A stretch of DNA of 64,000 bases from Acidobacteriota bacterium (GTDB lineage Bacteria > Actinomycetota > Acidimicrobiia > Acidimicrobiales > Ilumatobacteraceae): NCBI GenBank assembly GCA_018970175.1, contig JAGWWV010000005.1, positions 1 through 64,000 on the forward strand. Reading direction: 5' to 3'. Both the position numbers and the translations under genes were made by a program. Numbering within the stretch: position 1 is the first letter of the stretch; each line of letters starts with the position of its first letter. The notes under the pieces are model-generated. The model ran no database searches, was not told the origin of the DNA, and saw only the letters and a program-made list of their open reading frames with translations. Shown one piece after another: positions 47,573-54,281 of this stretch.

Positions 47573-48457
47573 CTACTGGCGCGGGGCCCCGGGTGCGATT
47601 TTTCCGAACGACACCCGTGTCGTGGTGCCGCTACCCGTACCCGGTCGCACGACGACCTGGTCCCCACTCGCCACGCCCAGATCCTGCGCCGCCGAGTCCT
47701 GCCGCTTTGCCACTGCGAGCATTCCGTAGGAATCGATGACGAGGCCGAGCGCCCCCTCGGGAATGTCGTCGAACGCGGACACGACGGCGACACTGCGGTC
47801 GGTGCCATCGACGACGATCGTCAGGCGGTTCGACCCGGCCATCAGACCAACGACGTCGTCGGGACCCAAGTTGAGCTGACAGTTGCCGTAGACGTCGACC
47901 CAGGTGACCTCGGCGATGATCTCGCTGTCACCGATTTGTGGCAGGCCGACGAGACCCGGCATCAAGGTGTCGGGGTCGACCAACTCGCCGAGTTCATGCA
48001 GCGACGTACCGTTGCAGAGATGTGCCGCCACCGGCGCAAAGACGTCACGACCGGCAAAGGTTGCGCTGGGAGCGGGAAGGTGCAGTTCGGTGTTCGACAA
48101 CACGACGGCGCGTTCGACGCCACCCACCATTGCCGCAGCCGGAACGAGTAGTCCGTTGTCGGGCCCGACGAGCACACCCTCGCCGCCGGCGACTTCGAGT
48201 GCGATCATCTTGCGCTTCGTCGCAACGCCAGGGTCCACGACTGCAACGACGACTCCGCGCGGCACGTATTGAATTGCGCGCGCCAACATGAGTGACGCAC
48301 CGCGGACATCGTACGCGCGCACGTTGTGGCCGATGTCGGTGATGCGCGCATGCGGTGCAATGTCGGCGATGACGGACTTCATCACGCCGACGAACTCGTC
48401 ATCGAGGCCGTAGTCGGTGAGCAACGCGACGTGATCGAAGTTGCGTGGCGCGTTCAC
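47573..48457 (-). CDS. SAM hydrolase / SAM hydroxide adenosyltransferase (DUF62)
   Basis: The 294-residue product matches the fluorinase/chlorinase-like fold that in most bacteria hydrolyses S-adenosylmethionine to adenosine and methionine. LLTDYGLDDEFVGVMK at residue 12, DIGHNVRAYDVRGA near 41, VVDPGVATKRK near 72, GPDNGLL near 97 and TFAGRDVFAPVAAHL near 133 are family hallmarks. A halogenase would have an extra loop that I do not see. The start is GTG. Confidence 0.9.
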   Translation of the reverse strand: MNAPRNFDHVALLTDYGLDDEFVGVMKSVIADIAPHARITDIGHNVRAYDVRGASLMLARAIQYVPRGVVVAVVDPGVATKRKMIALEVAGGEGVLVGPDNGLLVPAAAMVGGVERAVVLSNTELHLPAPSATFAGRDVFAPVAAHLCNGTSLHELGELVDPDTLMPGLVGLPQIGDSEIIAEVTWVDVYGNCQLNLGPDDVVGLMAGSNRLTIVVDGTDRSVAVVSAFDDIPEGALGLVIDSYGMLAVAKRQDSAAQDLGVASGDQVVVRPGTGSGTTTRVSFGKIAPGAPRQ

Positions 48458-48481
48458 GCGTCAAGTGTGTCGCGTGACGGG

Positions 48482-48528
48482 AGAAAAAACGAAGGGGCCG
48501 GTGTCAACCCCCCGATGACACCGACCCC
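48482..48528 (-). terminator. Rho-independent terminator reading leftward
   Basis: On the minus strand, GGGGTCGGTGTCA pairs with TGACACCGGCCCC around an 8-9-nt G-rich loop, with one mismatch, and TTCGTTTTTTC follows. It ends 25 nt upstream of the SAM hydrolase GTG and is the 3' boundary of a candidate small RNA. Confidence 0.8.
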
Positions 48529-48582
48529 TCGGCGCGGCCCTTTCGGGCGCGACTCCCGACCGGCGAACCGGTCGGTGATCTG
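48483..48582 (-). ncRNA. Candidate structured small RNA
   Basis: This roughly 100-nt minus-strand segment has its own TATGGT -10 box (48589-48594) and three consecutive hairpins. The first is a perfect 8-bp stem CCGACCGG with a TTCG loop. The second is GCGCCC-GAAA-GGGC, closed by a GNRA tetraloop. The third is the terminator with its T-run. It contains no ORF. I could not match it to a known Rfam family; the actinobacterial 6C RNA was considered, but only one C-run loop exists and it is on the other strand. Confidence 0.45.
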
Positions 48583-48588
48583 CCTCGT

Positions 48589-48594
48589 ACCATA
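48589..48594 (-). promoter_or_regulatory. -10 box of the candidate small RNA
   Basis: TATGGT on the minus strand would place the start near 48582, at the first nucleotides before the TTCG hairpin. No clear -35 was found. Confidence 0.35.
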
Positions 48595-48614
48595 CGGCCT
48601 CACGAGGGGGTGAG

Positions 48615-48634
48615 AAAAGCGTCACGGCGCTTTT
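48615..48634 (-). terminator. Hairpin with T-run downstream of proC
   Basis: AAAAGCG and CGCTTTT flank a 6-nt loop about 85 nt downstream of the proC stop. The A/T runs are part of the stem, so it can act in either direction. It separates proC transcription from the candidate small RNA. Confidence 0.5.
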
Positions 48635-48655
48635 TCACAAAAAAGTTTCGTGCTC

Positions 48656-48669
48656 GTGCAAAGTTGCAC
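48656..48669. repeat. 14-bp palindrome GTGCAA-AG-TTGCAC
   Basis: This perfect 6-bp inverted repeat with a 2-bp spacer lies in the otherwise AT-richer stretch between proC and the terminators. It could be a dimeric protein binding site or part of a proC 3' structure. Nothing nearby identifies the protein. Confidence 0.4.
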
Positions 48670-48718
48670 AAAGCGAAAAACCGCCCGACTTTTACTGCTT
48701 AATTCCGTGACGCGATGC

Positions 48719-49510
48719 TCAACGTCCGAGTTCGATGCTGCGGGCCGTTGCAGCGCGAACCGCGGCGAGAAACGCTTCGCGGCCGCCGGCGTCGGAAAGT
48801 GCCGCAAGTCCCGCAGCAGTGGTGCCGTTCGGAGAGGTGACGTTCTCACGCAGACGCGTCGGGGACTCCAGGCTGCGGGCAAGCAAGGTCCCGGCGCCCA
48901 GAAACAACTGGCGCACGAGCGACTCGGCAGTCGCGGGATCGAGGCCCTCGGCCACGCCCGCGGCGATCAACGCCTCGGCCACATAGAAGAGGTACGCGGG
49001 ACCCGATCCGGTGAGGCCGGTCACCGCGTCGAGCAGGCGTTCCTCGACCTGTACCGCAAGGCCGACGCTGCCGAGGACATCGGTGGCAAAGCCCGCCGCA
49101 GACGGCCCGCAATCGGGCCCGAGGGCAAATGCCGAGGCACCCTCGCCGACGAGCGCGGGGGTGTTCGGCATTGCTCGGATGACGGCGACTCCGGGACCCG
49201 CCGCGGCGGCGAGTTTCGCAAGGGTCACGCCCGCCGCAATCGACAAAACGGTGGTGGCTCCGTGGACGACTGCCTCGCGCGTGGCCGCGGCCGCGTCGGC
49301 CGGCTTCACCGCGATGACGGCATTCGTACACGGGCCGATGGTGGATGTGATGGTCGCACCCGGAAACGACGAGGCGAGAGCGGCGTGTTTCGTCGCGTCG
49401 ATCTCGACGATCGTCAGATCCGCCACGGAAAGGCCGGCCTCGATGAGACCACGCGCCAGGGCGCCGCCCATGTTTCCGCCCCCGACGATCGAGATTCCAC
49501 CGACAACCAT
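48719..49510 (-). CDS. proC: Pyrroline-5-carboxylate reductase
   Basis: The 263-residue enzyme catalyses the last step of proline synthesis with NADPH. The Rossmann motif ISIVGGGNMGGALARGL lies at residue 6, IRAMPNTPALVGEG near 115 and the signature LTGSGPAYLFYVAEALI near 163. The active-site end LRENVTSPNGTTAAGLAAL is intact. The start is supported by a TAGTCT box 6 nt upstream. Proximity to mshA and a YbjN gene matches a conserved actinobacterial neighbourhood. Confidence 0.96.
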   Translation of the reverse strand: MVVGGISIVGGGNMGGALARGLIEAGLSVADLTIVEIDATKHAALASSFPGATITSTIGPCTNAVIAVKPADAAAATREAVVHGATTVLSIAAGVTLAKLAAAAGPGVAVIRAMPNTPALVGEGASAFALGPDCGPSAAGFATDVLGSVGLAVQVEERLLDAVTGLTGSGPAYLFYVAEALIAAGVAEGLDPATAESLVRQLFLGAGTLLARSLESPTRLRENVTSPNGTTAAGLAALSDAGGREAFLAAVRAATARSIELGR

Positions 49511-49516
49511 GGGCGC

Positions 49517-49522
49517 AGACTA
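49517..49522 (-). promoter_or_regulatory. Predicted -10 box for leaderless proC mRNA
   Basis: The minus-strand TAGTCT ends 6 nt before the proC ATG; no Shine-Dalgarno sequence is present. It lies in the 19-bp gap between the YbjN-like gene stop and proC, so proC can be transcribed separately. Confidence 0.5.
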
Positions 49523-49529
49523 GTTCCGT

Positions 49530-49991
49530 TCAGGATGCGAAACGGCTGGCAAATCCGATGCGGATCAGCACCGGGAAGTGTCGTTCGACCGTCGCGTACA
49601 GCGTTCCGAGAACTCGATCGAGTTCGGGTTCGCTGACCGACGAGATCAAGAGCTCGCCGCGAAGGAACAACGCATCTTCGATCCCGATGGAAAAGGCCGC
49701 GCCGACCAACTTGTTGTTGCGACGCAGCGCCTGCTCGTAGAGACGTTCCGCGTTCTCCTCGGGTGCCGGCATCACGTAGGTCTCGTACTGCAGCGTTCGT
49801 TGGCCGAGCGTGAGCCACACGGTCGTGAACTCTTTTTCTTCGCCCTTCATCCGCACGAACCAGTGCATGTCGTCGTCGGGGTCGCGGCCGACCTCGAGGC
49901 ACAGCGAGTTGTTCTCCTTGTACGTGGCGAGCCATTCGTCGATCTGTCGCGCCAGTATCCCGCGGTCGGCTTCCGCCCAGATCTCGCTCAT
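49530..49991 (-). CDS. YbjN-domain protein
   Basis: The product of 153 residues fits the YbjN/type III secretion chaperone-like fold, with a mixed alpha/beta pattern and RRNNKLVGAAFSI-like core near residue 95. It is adjacent to mshA, as in mycobacteria and streptomycetes. Its biochemical function is unknown; Escherichia YbjN is linked to stress responses. The track starts at a TTG; the ATG two codons later (49991) is preferred. It begins 6 nt after the mshA stop. Confidence 0.8.
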   Translation of the reverse strand: MSEIWAEADRGILARQIDEWLATYKENNSLCLEVGRDPDDDMHWFVRMKGEEKEFTTVWLTLGQRTLQYETYVMPAPEENAERLYEQALRRNNKLVGAAFSIGIEDALFLRGELLISSVSEPELDRVLGTLYATVERHFPVLIRIGFASRFAS

Positions 49992-49997
49992 GTTCAA

Positions 49998-51212
49998 CTA
50001 CCGACAGGCGACGCGTTCGCGGGTGGTGACGTCGGTGTAGGCACGGCGCAACCTCGCGGCCGCGAAGCTCCACGTGTAGCGCCGCGCCTTGTCGGCAGCG
50101 CGCACACCCATCGCACCGGCGGCAACCGGATTCGCGATGATTGCATTCACGTGCAGCGCGAACACGTCGGGGTCGCGGTCGGCGACCAAGTGACCCGTGA
50201 CCCCGTCATCGACGATGGTGATGAGGCCGCCCACTCCGCTGGCAACCACGGGCACTCCACAGGCCGCGGCCTCGAGCGCAACGAGACCGAAACTCTCGCT
50301 GCGTGACGGCACGATGACCACGTCGGCGGCGCGGTAATACGTCGACAAGATGTGGTGGGCCTGCGGCGCCACGAAGTCGATGCGGTCGACGACGCCGAGC
50401 GATTCGGCAAGAGCATGCACCCGGGTGACTTCGGCGTGACCGTCGGCTCCGCTTGCGCCGCCCACTACGACCAGCCGGGCACGTGGATTGTCGAGCCTCG
50501 CGAGCGTCTCCACCGCCACGTCGAGACCCTTCAGGGGTTGGATTCGACCGACGAAGAGCATCACCGGAACGTCGGACGGAATACGCAGCGCATGGCGTGC
50601 GCCACGCTTTTCACCCGGCGCGAAGAACGCGTGCTCGACACCGGGGGCGACGATCTCGATCGACCCGGGCGGATTGCCGTAGAGCGAACGGAACTGGCGC
50701 TCTTCTTCGGTGCACGACACACAGATCGCGTCGGTACAACCGATGATCGACGCTTCGGCTTCTTCGCGCGACGCGGGTTCGGGGTCTCCGCCCTGGGCCT
50801 TCACCCGCGCAAAAGTGTGAAAGGTCATCACGAGCGGCAGGTCGAGTTCGTGCTTCAGACGGTGGCCGGCCATTCCTGAGAGCCAGTAATTCGCGTGCAA
50901 CACATCGACCCCTCCCGAGGCCTCAATGTGCCTGCGCACACCGTCGGCGAACGGATCGACGACGGAGAGGAGGTCGTGCTTCGGCAGATCGAAGTCACCT
51001 GCTTCGACGTGAACGACGCGATGGTTCGGCTCGACGTTGACGACTTCGGGCAGGCCCGGTCGCCACGCACGGGTGTAAGTGGTGCAATCGAGGCCGGCGT
51101 GTGCCAACGCGGAGACGAGTTCCCGCACGTAGACGTTCATGCCACCGCCGTCACCGACGCCCGGCTGGGCGAGCGGCGAGGTGTGCATCGAGAGAACGGC
51201 GACGCGCTTCAT
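49998..51212 (-). CDS. mshA: D-inositol-3-phosphate glycosyltransferase (mycothiol synthesis)
   Basis: The 404-residue GT4 enzyme transfers GlcNAc from UDP-GlcNAc to inositol-3-phosphate, the first step of mycothiol, the thiol buffer of actinobacteria. GVGDGGGMNVYVREL at residue 17, DVLHANYWLSGMAG near 90, the sugar-nucleotide site FVGRIQPLKGLDVA near 218 and the EX7E-type stretch PSRSESFGLVALEAAACG near 300 fit MshA. The start MKRVAVLSMHTSPLAQ lies 1 nt after the XRE regulator stop. Other msh genes are not in the window. Confidence 0.94.
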   Translation of the reverse strand: MKRVAVLSMHTSPLAQPGVGDGGGMNVYVRELVSALAHAGLDCTTYTRAWRPGLPEVVNVEPNHRVVHVEAGDFDLPKHDLLSVVDPFADGVRRHIEASGGVDVLHANYWLSGMAGHRLKHELDLPLVMTFHTFARVKAQGGDPEPASREEAEASIIGCTDAICVSCTEEERQFRSLYGNPPGSIEIVAPGVEHAFFAPGEKRGARHALRIPSDVPVMLFVGRIQPLKGLDVAVETLARLDNPRARLVVVGGASGADGHAEVTRVHALAESLGVVDRIDFVAPQAHHILSTYYRAADVVIVPSRSESFGLVALEAAACGVPVVASGVGGLITIVDDGVTGHLVADRDPDVFALHVNAIIANPVAAGAMGVRAADKARRYTWSFAAARLRRAYTDVTTRERVACR

Positions 51213-51213
51213 G

Positions 51214-51576
51214 TCAGCCGGCCGCCGGATTGACGTACGTGCGGTACACGCTGAGGAGAGTGTTCTTCTGTTCGATCGACAGCAACGGGTCGGCGAGAAC
51301 AGCCTCTTCGACCGACGGAGCCGGAGCGGTTGCGCGCGCACTGTCACCGTCGAGAAAGCCGGCCCGGACGTACAACGTCTCGGCCGAGACGTGCAGAGCA
51401 CGGGCAATCTGCTGGAGGATCTCCGCCGACGGCTTGCGCAGTCCGCGCTCGATCTGTGAGAGGTACGGATTCGACACGCCAGCGAGCCGCGAAAGATCGC
51501 GGATCGACTGCTGGGCAGCTTCGCGACGCTGACGAATGAAGTCACCGAGGTCGACGAGTCGCTTGTCCATCGGCAT
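51214..51576 (-). CDS. XRE-family helix-turn-helix regulator
   Basis: This 120-residue protein has an N-terminal HTH of the Cro/CI type (about residues 12-68; LSRLAGVSNPYLSQIERGLRKPS) and a C-terminal helix ending LSIEQKNTLLSVYRTYVNP. Similar proteins are conserved near mshA in many actinobacteria. It is cotranscribed with mshA (1-nt gap). A strong inverted repeat 37 nt upstream could be its own operator. A second ATG two codons in (51570) is an alternative start. Confidence 0.88.
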   Translation of the reverse strand: MPMDKRLVDLGDFIRQRREAAQQSIRDLSRLAGVSNPYLSQIERGLRKPSAEILQQIARALHVSAETLYVRAGFLDGDSARATAPAPSVEEAVLADPLLSIEQKNTLLSVYRTYVNPAAG

Positions 51577-51612
51577 CTGTCTAGTGACGAAAATGCGGAT
51601 TGGCTACTTCGG

Positions 51613-51640
51613 CGAAATACCCGGATTGTCGGGTATTTCG
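51613..51640. repeat. Perfect 11-bp inverted repeat upstream of the XRE regulator
   Basis: CGAAATACCCG-N6-CGGGTATTTCG lies in the 70-bp gap between the RsiG-like gene stop and the XRE gene. It has no T-run, so it fits an operator for a dimeric HTH protein at least as well as a terminator. The AT-rich outer arms and conserved GGG/CCC core are typical of operators. Confidence 0.6.
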
Positions 51641-51646
51641 AGCCTG

Positions 51647-52138
51647 TCAGTCGAGAAGGCTGTCGACCGTTGCGCCGCCACTCTTGTAGCGGTCGACGAG
51701 CTCGCGACTCAACGCGTCGATACGAGCGAACAAATCCCTGCGATCGGCCGACTGGGCGGACTCGAACCCCGACAATGCGGCCTCGAGGGAGGTCAGTTCG
51801 ACTTCGTCGAGATCGGCAAAGTCGGCGAAGTGGAGACGATCACAGATCTCTGTCAGTTCGACCACTCGGGGGTGGTCGGCGCTGACGTCGGTGTCACGTG
51901 GCGGTCGGATCGAACCCGCGCCTTGTTGTTGCCCGAAGACCGCCGCGAGTGCGCCAGGTTCGGCGGTCGCGTGCGAGCCGCTTCCACGACGGACCCGCTC
52001 TTCACGCACGATGTCGAGCCGGCCCTGCGCGATGCGACGAACGAACGACACCACGTCTTCTTCCTGCTGCAGACGAGCGCGCAACGCACGGAGCTCACCG
52101 AGCGACAGCGACGTCGGGTCGACGGATGCGTCCGACAA
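51647..52138 (-). CDS. RsiG-like c-di-GMP-binding anti-sigma factor
   Basis: The 163-residue protein has two helical halves joined by a flexible linker (about residues 52-90). The first holds a perfect E(x)3S(x)2R(x)3Q(x)3D motif: Glu27, Ser31, Arg34, Gln38, Asp42. This is the c-di-GMP signature of Streptomyces RsiG, which binds the sporulation sigma factor WhiG only with c-di-GMP. The second half has Glu126, Ser130, Arg133, Phe137 and Asp141, the same motif with Gln replaced by Phe. The start is a TTG, 30 nt after the MoaD-like gene; it is uncertain. WhiG is not in the window. Confidence 0.8.
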   Translation of the reverse strand: MSDASVDPTSLSLGELRALRARLQQEEDVVSFVRRIAQGRLDIVREERVRRGSGSHATAEPGALAAVFGQQQGAGSIRPPRDTDVSADHPRVVELTEICDRLHFADFADLDEVELTSLEAALSGFESAQSADRRDLFARIDALSRELVDRYKSGGATVDSLLD

Positions 52139-52168
52139 GGGATCTTCGGGTGGAGCGATGCTCGTACT

Positions 52169-52408
52169 CTAGAACCCACCGGAAACCGGTGGGAGGACGG
52201 CCACCTCATCGGCTGCACACAGTGGCGCATCACGATGTGTTTCGTCGCCGTTGCACCACACGCGACAGGTAGCGAGCACCGCAACGAAACCGGCGCCATA
52301 CCGTTGGCTCGCTTCGTCCAACAGCGCACCCACGGTCGGTGCATCGATGACGTCCGAGCCCCGACCTGCGGCCTCGCGGGCGGCGGCAAAAAGACGCAGG
52401 GTCGCCAT
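52169..52408 (-). CDS. MoaD/ThiS-like sulfur carrier ending GGF
   Basis: This 79-residue beta-grasp protein starts MATLRLFAAAREAAG and ends DEVAVLPPVSGGF. The LPPVSGG end is the sulfur-carrier tail adenylated by MoeB/ThiF-type enzymes, but one Phe follows the di-glycine. The extra residue would need removal before thiocarboxylate formation. Its role may be in molybdopterin or another sulfur pathway; no partner gene is nearby. A TACCCT box 7 nt upstream supports the start. Confidence 0.82.
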   Translation of the reverse strand: MATLRLFAAAREAAGRGSDVIDAPTVGALLDEASQRYGAGFVAVLATCRVWCNGDETHRDAPLCAADEVAVLPPVSGGF

Positions 52409-52482
52409 GTGCCACAGGGTATTGGTGATTCGCGGGCCGAGAGGCGGCAGTCGCGGCGCATCAGCGGAATAGCCTGCAGGTC
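52409..52482. promoter_or_regulatory. Divergent leaderless promoters, moaD-like / phosphatase
   Basis: On the minus strand TACCCT (plus 52416-52421) lies 7 nt before the ATG of the sulfur carrier. On the plus strand TAGCCT (52470-52475) lies 7 nt before the GTG of the histidine phosphatase. Confidence 0.5.
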
Positions 52483-53106
52483 GTGCCGTCCGCCCGATTC
52501 CTGCTCGTTCGCCACGGCCAGTCCGAATGGAACTCGGCCGGTCGGATGCAGGGCCACGCGGACTCTCCGCTCACCGCAGAAGGACGGCGCCAGGCCTCTG
52601 CCGCCGCCCGCAAGTTGAAGGGTTTCGACTACGTCACCTCGAGCGACTTGTCGCGTGCCTCCGATACCGCGGTGATCATTGCCCGCGAGCTGTCCATTCC
52701 GCGCTTGGCGCCGCGTTCCGGACTGCGCGAAATCGACGTCGGCCCTTGGCAGGGCCTCACACGCCGCGACATCGAACGCCAGTTTCCCGGGTTCCTCGAC
52801 AACGACATGCGGCCACCGGGCTACGAGGCCGACGAGTTGGTGTTCGAACGGGTTCGCCGCGTCCTCGTCGAACTTGCGCACGAACACCGGACACCCGACC
52901 ATCGACGCGACGTGGCGCCCGGCGCGGGACTCGTCGTCACCCACAGTGGAGTCATTCGCGTGATGCGGCGTGTGCTCGGCTGTCCCGACCAACGCAACCA
53001 CCGCAATCTCGAGGGTTGCTGGTTCGGCGTGTCCGACGACGGCACCCTGAGCGTCGAGGAATCGGTCAACGTTCTGCGCAACGCAACGATCAGCAACACG
53101 CTCTGA
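52483..53106 (+). CDS. Histidine phosphatase superfamily protein (phosphoglycerate mutase-like)
   Basis: The 207-residue product has the catalytic motif FLLVRHGQSEWNSAGRMQGH at residue 6 and the second His in VVTHSGVIRVMRR near residue 150. It is shorter than glycolytic phosphoglycerate mutases and fits the broad phosphatase subgroup (CobC or Gpm-like phosphatases), so the substrate is open. The start is GTG. The MFS gene follows after 2 nt. Confidence 0.88.
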   Translation: MPSARFLLVRHGQSEWNSAGRMQGHADSPLTAEGRRQASAAARKLKGFDYVTSSDLSRASDTAVIIARELSIPRLAPRSGLREIDVGPWQGLTRRDIERQFPGFLDNDMRPPGYEADELVFERVRRVLVELAHEHRTPDHRRDVAPGAGLVVTHSGVIRVMRRVLGCPDQRNHRNLEGCWFGVSDDGTLSVEESVNVLRNATISNTL

Positions 53107-53108
53107 CG

Positions 53109-54281
53109 ATGCACCGCTTCGACGAGTCGTTCTCCCCTGTCGTGCGCCGGCACGTCGTCCTGTTGACGATCGCTCGCACCACCGCGAATGCCGCCTACCG
53201 ATTCGCGCCACCGTTTCTCGCGACGATCGCCCGCGGTTTCGACATGTCGATTTCCCAAATGGGCATCGCGCTCACCGTGTCGGAGCTGACCGGGCTTGCA
53301 TCACCCTTCATCGGTCAACGCATCGATGCGATGACTCGTCGTCAGGCGATGCGCCTGTCGCTCCTCGGGGTTGCACTCGGCGCCGTGCTCGCGGGCGCAG
53401 CTCCGAATCTCGCCGTTTTCACGCTTGCGATCATCGTGCTTGGCGCCTCGAAAGTGGGCTTCGACGTCGCGCTGAGCGCATGGATTGCCGATCACGTCCC
53501 GTGGAACCGCCGCAGTGCCGTCGTCGGCTTCACAGAGATCTCCTGGGCACTCGGCATGCTCGTGGGCGTCAGTTCGCTCGGCCTCATCACGGCCGCCTTC
53601 GGTTGGCGTTACGCGTACATCGTTGCTGCGGTCGGTGTCCTGATGTTGGCGTGGCGCGTCAGCGGGCGCCTCCCGGCGGTCGATGATGTCGTCCACCAGC
53701 ACGACGAACCGAACACCGGCGAACACGGGGTGTTGCGACCCGGCAGTTGGCTCGCCATCGCGTCGTGTTTCACCCTCATGGGGGCGATCCAGTGCATCTT
53801 CGTCACATTCGGACCGTTCCTCGAGGACTCCTTCGGCTTCACCGAGGCGGGGCTTGCAGCCGTCGGATTTTCACTCGGCCTCGCCGAACTTGCTTCGTCC
53901 ACCTCGAGCGCCAGGTTCACGGATCTGTGGGGCAAGCAACGCAGCGTGGCCATCGGTGCAGCCATCATGATTCCGTCCGCGTTGCTCATTGCGTTGCTCG
54001 GTGAACACCTCGGCCCCGCACTCATCGGTTTGGCCTTCGTCGTTCTCGGCTTCGAGTTCGCCATCGTGAGCCTGCTTCCCGTTGGAACGCAGCTCGTTCC
54101 CGGCCGACGGGGCCGCGGAATGGGTTTGCTGTTGGGTGCCGGAACGCTGGGGCGAGCGTCGGTGTCGATTGCTGCGACGCGGCTCTACGACACATACGGA
54201 GTCGAGCCCGCCGCAATCGGTTCAGTGCTCTTTGCGGCCGCCACCGCGTTGCTGATTCTCAGCCACGGTAGGCATTCGTGA
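53109..54281 (+). CDS. Major facilitator superfamily transporter
   Basis: This protein of 390 residues has about twelve hydrophobic helices. The loop between helices 2 and 3 reads FIGQRIDAMTRRQAM, a form of the MFS signature, and a His/Asp-rich central loop divides the two halves. The substrate is unknown. The longer track ORF overlaps the phosphatase in another frame; the ATG at 53109 directly follows the phosphatase stop. The end overlaps the convergent nadE by 23 bp. Confidence 0.85.
   Translation: MHRFDESFSPVVRRHVVLLTIARTTANAAYRFAPPFLATIARGFDMSISQMGIALTVSELTGLASPFIGQRIDAMTRRQAMRLSLLGVALGAVLAGAAPNLAVFTLAIIVLGASKVGFDVALSAWIADHVPWNRRSAVVGFTEISWALGMLVGVSSLGLITAAFGWRYAYIVAAVGVLMLAWRVSGRLPAVDDVVHQHDEPNTGEHGVLRPGSWLAIASCFTLMGAIQCIFVTFGPFLEDSFGFTEAGLAAVGFSLGLAELASSTSSARFTDLWGKQRSVAIGAAIMIPSALLIALLGEHLGPALIGLAFVVLGFEFAIVSLLPVGTQLVPGRRGRGMGLLLGAGTLGRASVSIAATRLYDTYGVEPAAIGSVLFAAATALLILSHGRHS

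Noticed and set aside
48494-48528. Actinobacterial 6C small RNA on the plus strand
   Set aside because: Only one loop has a run of six C. The second conserved C-rich loop is missing, and the T-run and promoter are on the minus strand.
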